This document shows positions 23,027 to 33,978 of a stretch of DNA of 64,000 nucleotides, one piece after another. The translations under genes and the position numbers were made by a program. Source of the DNA: Polytrichum commune (Eukaryota; Streptophyta; Polytrichopsida; Polytrichales; Polytrichaceae); NCBI GenBank assembly GCA_950295325.1, contig OX485808.1, forward strand, positions 6,946,501-7,010,500. The letters run 5' to 3'. The notes under the pieces are model-generated. The model did not search any database and had not been told where the DNA came from. It was given only the letters and a program-made list of their open reading frames with translations. Within the stretch, counting starts at the first letter, position 1; each line of letters opens with the position of its first letter.

Positions 23027-23503
23027 CAGTAATCTCCCGCTTTATTACACACCCATTTAAGTACACATCCTTGTTAAGTGCGCAATTTCTTTTGACAAAA
23101 ACTAGGGTTCATACTTTATTGTTTGAACATGTCATGCAAAGTCATCTGCCGCGAAAGCATGAATTTTTTATGCTTGACATTCAATGTCAGTTTGTTAACG
23201 TTTCGCTGAAACGTCTCATACGATCGTCACAATTCATCATACATTTGTCCAACTTCCGTTTGAACATCGGAGCAAAGCAATTGGTCGCCGATGTCGAGGA
23301 CAACGTTGTGTAGAGTTTCGAAGCCTTTGAAGTTGGTAGCACTTTCAGATTCGGTCCAGTGGGTTGCCTTGGGTTTCATCCGTTTCGTGTTGCGATTCAT
23401 TGAATCAAAAGTTCTAGAAAGCGATGAGTAAAGTACGCACCTACCAACTAAGTATGCACGAACGGCTATGGTTCAAAGTGCGTACTTAAGCGGGAGATTA
23501 CCA
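23027..23503 (-). mobile_element. Pogo/Tigger-derived MITE with transposase C-terminal remnant
   Basis: Ends are inverted (CAGTAATCTCCCGCTT left; AAGCGGGAGATTAC right), matching over about 15 bp. The - strand encodes a remnant reading NFKGFETLHNVVLDIGDQLL, one TGA, then MTLHDMFKQ and stop, like the '...LHDFFK' tail of Tigger transposases. N-terminal and DDE regions are absent. Confidence 0.6.
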
Positions 23504-24317
23504 TAATTCATCTTGATTTGATACAATTGGACCAATGTGGGGCCTCTCATGCTAATGTTGACGTCAACTTGTCTCACAAAAACTTACATGCTATACTAAG
23601 GGCGGGTTTAGACTTGGAGTCAAGGCTCAAAAATGGGTTGGGATGAAAGAAATCCACTCCTCTCATTGGTAGAGAGGCTGGGACTCGCCTCTTCAAGTTT
23701 ACACCATGAGTTGGGGCCAATTAACAAATAAATTATTTTATTCATCATGACAATGGCCTCAAGCCTTGGAAAAGAGAGCTCCCAACCTTGTGGACTCTTT
23801 CCCTCTAGTTGAGGCCATTATCAGAGCTTTTATTTGCTTGTAGTAGTTTATTCTTTGAGCATTGAATAGGAGGGGAGAAATTCTAAATTTAGTATACTTT
23901 AATCATTATCCATAGAATAGTTCATGAGTACGTTGAAACCTCTCATAACCCTCTCATAATTGCAGCCTCCAAATGGCCCCAACCCCACCTAAATAGGTTT
24001 ACACATGAAAGCAATGAATGAAGTTAGGTTACTTTTTTATTAATGGCCTTGGGGGCCGATTTGCATGCCACATGGGACATATTGGCCTTCGTTCCCAATG
24101 GCCTTGGCCCCAAGTCTAAATAGGCCCTAAAATAGACTGCATTCTTTCCTTGCGTAATAGTGGTGGGGGCCAGCTCAGAGTAATTATACACAATTACTTA
24201 AAGGTTAAGGCATTTATTATAATGGCAGCTGCAGCAATTATGGGGCCCCCACTTTGACTGTCATCACAGTGCCCTTCTCCAGAGATACCGTAGACAGTCA
24301 GATATCATTATTGTCCC

Positions 24318-25167
24318 GGGAGGTTTTTGGGCATAATTGGTCAAAACCCTAGCGTTTCCAAGTCCAGCCGGTTACATGTGGCGATCTTCCGGTTTTTCTT
24401 TGTTAGGTTAGAAGTATATTTCATAGATTCTTCCAAAATGAACGGTATTGTCCTAATGTTTTAAAACTTAATCTGGTTCTTAAACTCAACCGGTTCCTAT
24501 GTAAGGTAGATGAGGCTAATGTGGACACCTCCAGCTTTGTGGAACCATCAAACTGATGAATTCAAGCATTGGAAGCTTGAGCATGTTGGCAATTATGAGT
24601 CAAGACCAAAGAATCTGAAATCACGAAAATCGGAGTTCAAGAAGGTGTTGATCTAGGCTCCAGAATCAAAGATTCTTTGCTTCCCAATATGGTGTTATTG
24701 GGGGGGGGGGGACTATTATATCATTCAATGTTGTGTAAGTGGACGATATCACTAGCAACTTCTACGTGGGTCATTTGCCAATATTGGTTTTGTAATGTTT
24801 GTAAAGTGTTAATGGATAAGATAAAATGTTGCCGAATTGACTATCCATTATAGAATACCCAAAATACAAGTTGGTCGGCATCTCTTAATGACATGTTGCC
24901 TCCTAATTTGCCCACCTTGCCCACAAAAATCAAGCATGTCATAGCTCGGTGGATAGCACTCCTCATCATGGAGGGTGGTGGGTGTGGTTTGTTTTTTGGG
25001 AAGGTGACTAACCCAAACATCATTAAGATAGCAGCTGAATCACCATGTATTACTCACCCACTAAATTAGAGTGATTGTACCGCCAATTAGGAGCCAAAAA
25101 CAGGTGTATGTTTCAGGAAGTTGACCGAATAAGCCTCATCTACCTTAACTAGCAATTGGTTCTCCCC
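24318..25167. mobile_element. CCGGTT-rich MITE, copy 2, split by another element
   Basis: Left part 24318-24503 (GGGAGGTTTTTGGGCATAAT...AACCGGTTCCTATG) and right part 25146-25167 (ACTAGCAATTGGTTCTCCCC) align to consecutive parts of the copies at 7904 and 37883. The gap is exactly occupied by the 642-bp element at 24504-25145. Confidence 0.75.
24504..25145. mobile_element. 642-bp TIR element nested in the CCGGTT MITE
   Basis: Perfect inverted termini AGGTAGATGAGGCT / AGCCTCATCTACCT flanked by TA (or TAA, ambiguous because the next base is A). TA suggests mariner-like, TAA suggests PIF/Harbinger. The empty site is inferable from sibling MITE copies. No transposase. The TIR resembles the CATCTACCTTAGG string found repeatedly in the CNGC introns and spacers. 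Confidence 0.75.
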
Positions 25168-25269
25168 ACTCGTTGAGATGAACTGCATACAATCATCATA
25201 TGAACTTCAAGAATCCTTGGATTACAATGAACAAGAACAAGGAGAAGGCAGCCTGTGGGACGTAACTTG

Positions 25270-25417
25270 GGGCATGTTCACTCCAAAAGACATGAGGCCA
25301 TGGCTCTTAAATGACCGTGGTACCCCACACCCTGGATGAGACACGGGACCCTCTACTAATGATAATCCAAGGATTCTCAAAAAGCCATGACCTAATGGAT
25401 TTTGTGTAAACATGCCC
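25270..25417. mobile_element. Foldback MITE (about 148 bp)
   Basis: Left end GGGCATGTTCACTCCAAAAG and right end TTTTGTGTAAACATGCCC are inverted repeats that continue through CAT.AGG.CATGGC for about 35 bp. A GGGCATGTTT start is common in plant PIF/Tourist-like MITEs. Flanking CTTGGATTA / TAATCCAAG strings add outer symmetry. Target duplication not resolved. Confidence 0.6.
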
Positions 25418-28400
25418 TTAGTATTGGAGAGAGGCGCCCTTCTATGAACGTCGTACCTCTTATCCATCCAACATAAAAACTCGCCCCCCTATAGACTTGT
25501 TGCCAATCCATCCCTAATGAAATCCAATAAACTAGTTCGGGATCTTGAATCGACTCAAAAAGTAGCCTCTTGGCCGCACACTATTGAAGGACTTTCATGT
25601 TGAACGAGTGAGAGGTGCGCTCATAGCCTCGTACTCTATGCACACGACATGACCATATATATATATATATATGTATATGTAGGCCACGAAAACAAGGAGA
25701 GGAGAGGCAGGCTGACCACAGCATATACCTTTGCTTGCCTACTCCCCATTCTTGTGGTACACTGTCTTCTTCTGTTCCTCCCAAGAAATGGCATCACCAA
25801 TGCACGTCTTTCCATGGATCTGTGCTTCTGACAAGAAGAGATAAGGTAGAGGCTGCTCAACCCAACACTCTAACCTATTGCACATGCATATGGCTACGTG
25901 CTTGATATATAACATAATAATTCATATCAGCCTTTGGGCTAAACATAGGTATAAAGAAAGAAAGAAACATTTTCAGCCTCAATTGAATATTTGATGAATG
26001 TTCAAAGTCAAAGCTGCTAGTTTCCTTACACCGATCCCTAGGTCCCATGTATGACAACCTTGCATATGATGAGCACCCCCACTTTCATTGCATAGAACCA
26101 ACATGACATGGTTGGGTACTAGACCCAAGCTAGATCAAAGTCCAACTTGGTCACCTCCATGATCCTACGAAGTTTAGTTGTAAACCGTCCCCTTGCATCA
26201 TGAGTACCAACTCTCTTGCTGCCCATAACCGACCCTTTCGTTGTTGACCTCCTTTGTGCCCTTAACCAACCCCCTTGGCATTGTGGGCCTACTTCCTTAG
26301 CTTTGTGGGCTTCAAGTGCGGTCCCCCCCCCCCCCCCCGGTGTGAGCAGAATGGCTAGAATAGGCATTGACAAAGCCACCTTGAACCAACCCAAGATAAA
26401 GTGGAGCCTGTTTACCTACCCTATATGGAGGTACTAGAGGGCGGTATGCGGTGGCGGCACTAATGGCACCTAAACCCATCATTCCGTAGGCCCGGGCACT
26501 CCTTTTCCATGGGGAATAGTTCAAGGTACTAGAGTGTTGATGATTGGGAGACGTTTATAAGTGTTGCTTTTGGGTGGGCTGTTGCTTTTAGCACCATCTA
26601 CCTTACATATCCCCTTTGATACTACCACGTGGTGTTACTACTTTGGATGAGACATGAGTGGATCGATCCAATGTGAAACTACAATAATATTGTATTTAAT
26701 GTCACCAATTCTATTTGTCTTGCTCAATACTATTTGTACACCACCAGTGTAATGTCACCAACACTAAATGTAAACCTAACATTATTTATCAACCTTTGTA
26801 AAAAACAAAATTGAGCAATATAGATTTACAACGTTGCAATTCCTGTCACTTACTAAGTGAATTTTCATCTGAACTTTAATCAACCATGATAGTAATTCAT
26901 TATAGAAATGTTAGGGTGCAGAATGTACCAAAAGTGGATGAACTAGTAAGCTTTGATGACAATTAATGTAAACTTATTCATAAGAAATGTCATCATAAAA
27001 GTTACCACAGTGGCATAAAATACCATATGACACTAAATACAATATATTAGTGTACTGATGGGATTTTAACTTCTTCATCTTCATCTTCTTCATCATCATC
27101 GTCGTCATGCGACTAGGGAGCTGCAATTAACTTTTTACTTGCATCCACAACTATTACTCGGTGAGGTATTGCATTCACAATTCGGGGAGGAAATAGCAGT
27201 GATTATTTTGCCTTGAAGTTTCCACAAAGGAGATTGATGCTTGAATACACATGTAGATTACTTCACTTATGCCCCCTCCCCACCTGACTTTAGCTAAGCC
27301 TAAAAGTTGGTTCTTAAAACACGGCCTTCACACCATCGACATTATCTAGTGCCGAGCCTAGTTGGCAAATGATGTGGCATGGTTTACAAGTGGAGGTTTT
27401 AAGCCTCGAGCACTGATCCTCCCATCGGTACCTAGACTTGAGGCAAGAATGTAGGACCTTTAAAAGTGTCGCCTCCCGCCCTTGTGATTGGTTGCTTTTT
27501 AGTCTTAGCTAAGAGGGCACGAGAAGCTTCATTAACAAAAACCGGTGGTAAGATAGATGAGTAGTAAAGGCATTTGGGGATGGGCACAAAAACTATCCAA
27601 CATTCATTGCTTGGTAGATAAAACGATGAATACGTGTGAAAGCTACTTAACTAAAACCTACTTGAAAATCTCCCGAGCAAGTTCTTGTAGGTGCATTGGG
27701 ATAGCTAGATGCCTCCGCTACAACCGAGGGAGCTTTACCCGGGTTTTAGGGAAAACTTTGGTTATTTGGTAAAGTCAAGTGGAGAGGGGCCATTAGGGCA
27801 ACTTCACCACACGAGCCAAGAGCCTTAACCATGAAATTGTGAGAGCCCAAAAGAAAGTGTCCAAAGGCTGTCCCAAGGCACTTCCAAAAACCATGTAGTA
27901 TGCTCACGGACCCTCAAGTGTAGTGTGGAACAAAATGTGCACAAAGATGGTTGTATCCTACTAAGTCATATGTCAACCAAATGCTATTTCAATGGATTTC
28001 TATTCATGCGGGTCCCTCACACATGATAAAATATAGGAAATCAACGGTTGTGAAGATTCCGAGTGCCATGGTATCATGCTTTTGCATGAGGCCTACCTCC
28101 AAGAGTTGGTTTTTTAAAATAATCCAAGTGATCATGAAACATGAAGTATAAGGTGGTGCACATTTTTCATGTGTGAGAAGTTAGATACAAGGAGGATTGC
28201 AATTTTTTTTGTAAATTTTATTCCTTAAATTGAAAAGATCATGAATTTTTGATACCAAAAGTTGACCCGAACATACTACCTATGTTTGGAGTATGCCATG
28301 ACTACTCATTCCTCCTCATTGTAGCACTCAAAACCAAGACATGTGTCATGGTATTATTGATTTTGCATGATCGAAATTAAGTCCGAGCTTGATCAAAATC

Positions 28401-29157
28401 TTGGTACCCTATAGATTGCTAATGACACCTGATAATGAATAGGCACCTCTACTATAGTGTAGTTCTTGGCTGTTCCCCCACCTATTGAGCTAGAACAAGT
28501 GTTTTCTTCTGCAGTGTTGACACGTGTCACTCCTACATTGGCTACGAGGGTTGCATTCTAAGGTGGAACACTACATTTCGGCACTACATAGTTCAGATAA
28601 AGATGAAAGAGAGTGCCATCCATGGTAAGTTACTGATGAATTTGAACTTCCGCTCTACTTCAACATCCTCACTACAACACTGCTTCTGGATTTTGTGCAA
28701 CATCAACTACTTAGTGTGTTGCTATGGACTTACACCCACATTAGGGGACGAATGGACTCAAAAGGTTGTTGCCCTTGTAATAACCAAAAAAAAGAAAAAA
28801 AATTCTTAATATCCCAAGCCCCGTAGTACAAGGGCATACCCACGAGCTCACATGCCACATAAGGTGCCACATGGTTTTGGACCATGGGTCCGAGCCAATG
28901 GAGTCGCGCTTACTGTACTCAACCTTGCCAATGTGACTCCGGAAGTACATAGTGGAGGTCACGGCAACATCACAAGTACTAGAGGACTATACCATGACAA
29001 GTCCACACCATAACGTGTCAATAGTGTAGTGGTTCCGGTTTCTAGTACCTTTGAGCTGAACCTCATTTTCATTTGAGTTTTGAAGACAAAATATTAGAGA
29101 AAATCCTTTTTTGGGACCAAACTCGTGGACACCTTTTGAGTTCATTCCTCCCCTAAT
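25418..29157. other. Repeat-rich spacer without genes
   Basis: A TA dinucleotide run is at 25656-25676. A repeat at about 26770-27065 (TTAACATTATTT...ATAAGAAATGTCATCA) is the reverse-oriented relative of the tandem array at 62888. Otherwise no supported gene. Confidence 0.45.
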
Positions 29158-29356
29158 GCAACTATTACTCGGTTAAGAGTTACTCACGAAGGATGGCGAG
29201 CAGCAGACACATGTTTTGCATTGAGGTTTCATTGAAGGAGATCGAATCTGCTATAGACTTACATCCACAACTATTACTCGGTTAAAAGTTACTCACAAAG
29301 GATGGCGAGCAGCAGACTCATGTTTTGCATGGAGGTTTCATGGAGGAGATCGAATC
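29158..29356. repeat. Direct duplication, about 110-bp period
   Basis: AACTATTACTCGGTTAAGAG...GGATGGCGAGCAGCAGAC...GGAGATCGAATC occurs twice in tandem, starting near 29158 and 29268, with few differences. Related fragments are near 27140 and 33300. Confidence 0.8.
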
Positions 29357-29407
29357 GAATCAATGCCGTTTCTTCTGGAGGTGTAATGGAAGTGGTGCAG
29401 GCATGTA

Positions 29408-29562
29408 CAGTCTAACCTTGATAATATCACACCATCCGTTTCACCATAAAGTGTGATATAAACAAGGTGTGACATATTTGATAATGTCACATTTTGAAGA
29501 TTTGTGCATAATGTGATATTATCAAAAAAAATTAGGTAGAAAATCAAAATGAAATTACAATG

Positions 29563-29593
<31 letters not shown>

Positions 29594-31442
29594 CACAAGA
29601 CTTCAATGTTTTTGAATGTAAAATATAATTCAAAATTGTGAATAACAACATGAGCACATCACAATGTGTCATTGAGATCAGGTAAAGACCTCTCACTAGA
29701 GACAAAGAAGCTTCTAATGTCACATTGTTTTAGTGATGTTAAATGTCCAACACCAATTCTAATGAGTTTGTCATGGATGTTTTCCATTCCTAACAACTCA
29801 TGAGTGTTGAAAATCTGAGAACCTTGGCTAGCCATAAAATTCAAAACATCTTTAGCATATTTTTGTGCATCGCTTAGCTTCACTACTTTAGACTCATCAT
29901 CATTGCTATTAACAATCAATGGGTCTTCTTCCATGGAATCAAGTACATGTTCGCCATCTTGCACTAATTGCACAAGCTCCTCAGTAGAATATTCCACCTC
30001 AAAATCATCTTCACCTTCCATGTTTATGTACTCTAAAGGACTAAGCTTTTCTATAGGCTTGCCTTCAACATCCAAACCCAAATTCAATGCGGCGATGAGA
30101 TTGCCCAATTCCAAAGCTGCTTCCTCCATTTTGGACTTCATATGTTCATCAGAATTGTTGATATCTGCATTCCACGCTGCAGGCAATATGGCAGACTTTC
30201 TCCAACAATTTCTAATGGTTTGATTATCTAATTCATGCCATGCCGCCACACACCATAGCATTGCTTGAAATAGATCAACATTCAGTTTCCCCAAATCTTC
30301 ATTTGAGTTATCAATTTGTTGCAAAGTCCAGGCAACAAGCTTGCGTTTATAGCACATTTTGAATGCTGCAATCACTCCTTGATCCAAAGGCTGAACAACT
30401 GAAGTCACATTTGGTGGAAGAAACAATATAGTGATATGGGAGAGTACAAAAGCATTAAATCCATCTATAACTTTTTTGACCTCACCATGAATATCATGGC
30501 TTCTGGCATTATCCATAATAATGCAAATTTTTCTATCTTGCAATGCCATTCTTCGGTTCTCACTCTTCACCCAATGTGTAAAAGCATCACCATTCATCCA
30601 GGCTGAATTGTTAGAATAATAGTGTACTATACTATTTGGATCAAACTTCCGAGGAAAGCATCTGGGACGTGTTGATTTGTGAATGAAAACAAGCTTCAAT
30701 CGCTCCTTCCCTGAGATATTAGTGCAAAGCCCCAATGTCACACGGTCCTTCTTCTTTTTATTTCCTTTTGCCTTCCCAATATTCAAAGTCTTGCAAGGAG
30801 AGGCTTTATAATACAAACCTGTCTCATCAAAATTGAAGATGTCTTCAGGATCTTACTAGATTCTCCTATGCGACTATTGACTATAGAAACAGTGAAGACC
30901 GTGCCACATATCTTGAGATTTCTACATTGCAAACCAATTGAACTAATTTAGCTTAAGTCGACACTACTCTGTACCAGCTCAGCTAAACCGTAGAACTTAA
31001 CATCCTAAATTACTTCACACAAGCTGAAACCCTCAAAGACACATAGGTGAACACATGTGACGGAAGGTGGGGTGCATAGAGGCCAAGAAGTCTTGGCAGT
31101 GCCGTCAAAGACAACACCTTTGAGTGCCGTGTATAGACAACACCGTTCAGGGTTGGTGCACAGAGGCGGCTCATGACCCTTTGAATAACATTGCATTTAT
31201 CACAGGGGTGGCTCATGACCCTTTTGGCTACTACAATATGTCCATCCAACCATCACATACAATCCATCCATATTTGATATTATCACATTTACACTACGGA
31301 TTTTGGAAAAAAATAGTGACATTAACAAGGGTGATAGGGATAATAACGAGGGAGTTTTACACTAAGAAAATCGGTTTCAAACTTTTAGGTGACAGTATCA
31401 AGGTGTCCCATTAACAAGGGTGACATTATCAAGGTTAGACTG
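29408..31442 (-). mobile_element. Tigger/pogo DNA transposon with both ends
   Basis: Both ends read CAGTCTAACCTTGATAAT inward (left 29408; right end complementary, GGTTAGACTG at 31442), flanked by TA on each side (29406-29407, 31443-31444). TA duplication and CAGT ends are typical of the Tc1/mariner-pogo superfamily. It carries a - strand transposase frame lacking its N-terminus and about 590 bp of non-coding sequence beyond it. Additional internal repeats GATAATGTCAC occur near both ends. Confidence 0.85.
29659..30852 (-). pseudogene. Tigger-type DDE transposase, N-terminally truncated
   Basis: Continuous frame beginning directly after a TAA at 30853: DPEDIFNFDETGLYYKASP, then RVTLGLCTNISGKERLK, RPRCFPRKF, IIMDNARSHDIHGEV, FLPPNVTSVVQPLDQGV. 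The three catalytic Asp positions (FDET, MDNA, PLDQ) are all present, as are the acidic C-terminal stretch and the terminal TSLKQCDIRSFF motif. The usual CENP-B-type helix-turn-helix N-terminus (about 150-200 aa) is missing, so it could cut but not bind normally. No ATG near its start; an upstream exon was not found within the element. Confidence 0.85.
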
Positions 31443-33620
31443 TATTGATCAAAGTGGATAGGCAGACTGCAATACACTAGTACTTTATTCTGCACGTGTG
31501 TCAGTAAACTCCCTTCTTCTTCTTCTTCTTCTTGTTGTTGCACACTCCTTCCTGCACGTTCCTCCTCGAATAATGGATCTGTCGCCCACATACCGGTCGC
31601 AAATGCACATCTTTCTATGTTAGGACATACAGATGTAAATCTGGAATCATAGAAAGCCTGCTTTCACTACATCTTCTTCAGCATCGTATCTAGTGGTCAT
31701 CTATTGTTTATTTATTTTAAAATACACAGTTGAAAATGCATTTTGAAATACTCTGGCAAATGTTGAGGCGTTTTTTTTTAATGTTTTTGATTATAAATTC
31801 ACTACTACAATCGGTTCATGTCAGTACGGGTAAATATAGAAGCGTGCAACTGTTTCATATTATCATGTAGTATTAGTATATTCAAAGTCAACGGTAATGC
31901 GCCAAGAGATGGAGAATAACGATGGTGACGTTAAACAAAACGAATTTTACATCGGGGACGATCCATGCGCAGTCTTGGATAAAGATTTGGGCGGAAAAGA
32001 GCTTAAAGAACTGATCTTGGAGGAGGGGAATGTTTTCGATAATGATTTGCCATAAAGGACCTCATGGATTGACGTCGTCGATAATTTTCAATAAATAGAT
32101 TTTTTTTGGAAATATTTTAAAATGTATTTTAGAACGCCGCCTCCGACCTCTAGAATAAGAAATGCAACACTAATCACATCACACCCGCTTTGGCTCATGT
32201 GCCTACTCAACTACTAACTTTGAAGCTGGATGCTTGTGTGCAATTAACATCCGCAATTACTTAGTTAGGTATTGCCACTCAAGTGGAAGCACACACATGC
32301 CCAAACACCAGTGGTTTCATAAAAAAACCGTCTTAGACTAGATGTGTGAAATTGGATGTTTTGAATTTTGCGGTCACATTACATCTGCAAATGAGCTGTT
32401 GTTCTCATTAGTTTGACGACATGTGATGGGTCGAAGAGTTGCAAGGTTCCACAAACCTTTACCACGTGCTTTGACCAACTACGAGTAAATTTACTTGGTT
32501 TCCACCCCTCTTCTCTATTCAAGATTTGTTCAAAACAAAAATTAAAAATCACTCCTACAATCCATGGAGGAGGGTCATTGGAAATTCCCTCTTCATCACT
32601 CAAGATTTGTATTTGTGTAATCATGTCAATGAACCCTCTTGAGTTATTGTTGCTCTCTTCTCTTGTGTTCCATGACAATGGCATGGAACAAGTTCACATG
32701 GTGTAAGTTTTGACATGAAACTTTTCAACTCTCTATCACCCTCATTTCTTAACAAAATTCAACAAGGAAGCATGCAGTAGAAGCGCATTTAGAAGCAAAT
32801 ATCAACATAGTTCAAAACATCACCAGAATTCAAAAATTTCAAGTCACAAATGCGTATCAAATTTTTTCGGGTTTTTGGCTTCCAAGCAAGCAAACTTTAC
32901 GAGCTTCTAGAGTGCCATGTAACTTCTTTAGAATATTGATATAAAATATGAGGAATTTAGTCTCCGGCACTAGCTAACCCCACCTCAAAGTTGACTACCT
33001 GCACAAATAGACCAACATATTGATTTTAAATGCGTACAACCCAATGTTGCATTCTTATTGGCTCCCAAAATGATGGATTGTGTTTTTCCTCCATCATCTT
33101 TGACGTGCTGGCACTATGGTGGGAAGGCAAACCCCCGTTCAAAGCTTCCAATCTAACAAGGAATCAAAATTTCAAATTGAGTTGCCGGATTTTGGGGACG
33201 GTGGCGTCAATGCGGAGTACTGCCAATTTTCCGCCGCCTCGTGTGGCCCCCCCTTCAATGTTGATGCGAGTAGCAGAGAATTGTTCTTGTGTTGCAGGTT
33301 TTAATGAAGGAGATTGAATCAATACTTGAACCTAGAGGTGCAAAGGAATTGGTAGAGGCATATATATATATGTAATGGATCTGAGTGGATATTAGGTGGA
33401 TTTGTTAATTTTATTTATGTAAAAAAAAGTTGTTTGTTTTCTGGCGACCTTGTTCGCTGGACGTGCACGTCTGCCGTGGCTATCGAAAAGAGAGCCAGGT
33501 TCGTCACGTTCGTGGAGGTCTTTATGGGTTCAGCCGGCAGGCTGATTCAATCCTGTCGGTGCTATCAAGACCAGGTTTTTGTGGATGATAGCTCGAGGTA
33601 ATAGAAACATATCGGAGGTC
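31443..33620. other. Spacer between Tigger and the lipase gene
   Basis: CTTCTTCTTCTTCTTCTTG simple repeat at 31512; TATATATATATA at 33361. No gene recognised; frames near 32413 and 33030 have no domain or splice context. Confidence 0.4.
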
Positions 33621-33978
33621 ACACTTCGGTGCCAAATTGAAGTGAAAAGCCTGTTTCTTGCAAGGTAAGAAGTCTGGTTTTCAATCGAGGTGAAGAAAAG
33701 TTCCGAGAAATCTTGGCTTCTTGGCTCTATGTCTGAAGATGCGGTCTCTGAATCGCTTACATCAAGTAATCCGTAAGATTGAAGGCTTTGCCTTGAGTTA
33801 CGAATTCAGTGTAGGATTTCCACTTGATCGAAAATCCTCTGCTAGCTGCTAAGATTAATTCTTCTAACCCAGTCCTGGCTAAGCGCGCCTCTTGTTGTTG
33901 ATAATTCTGTTCTCTCTTCAGGAACTAAGTTAGCGGCTCAAGAGTGCAACCTAATCAAGAAGCACAATAGCTGGAAGG

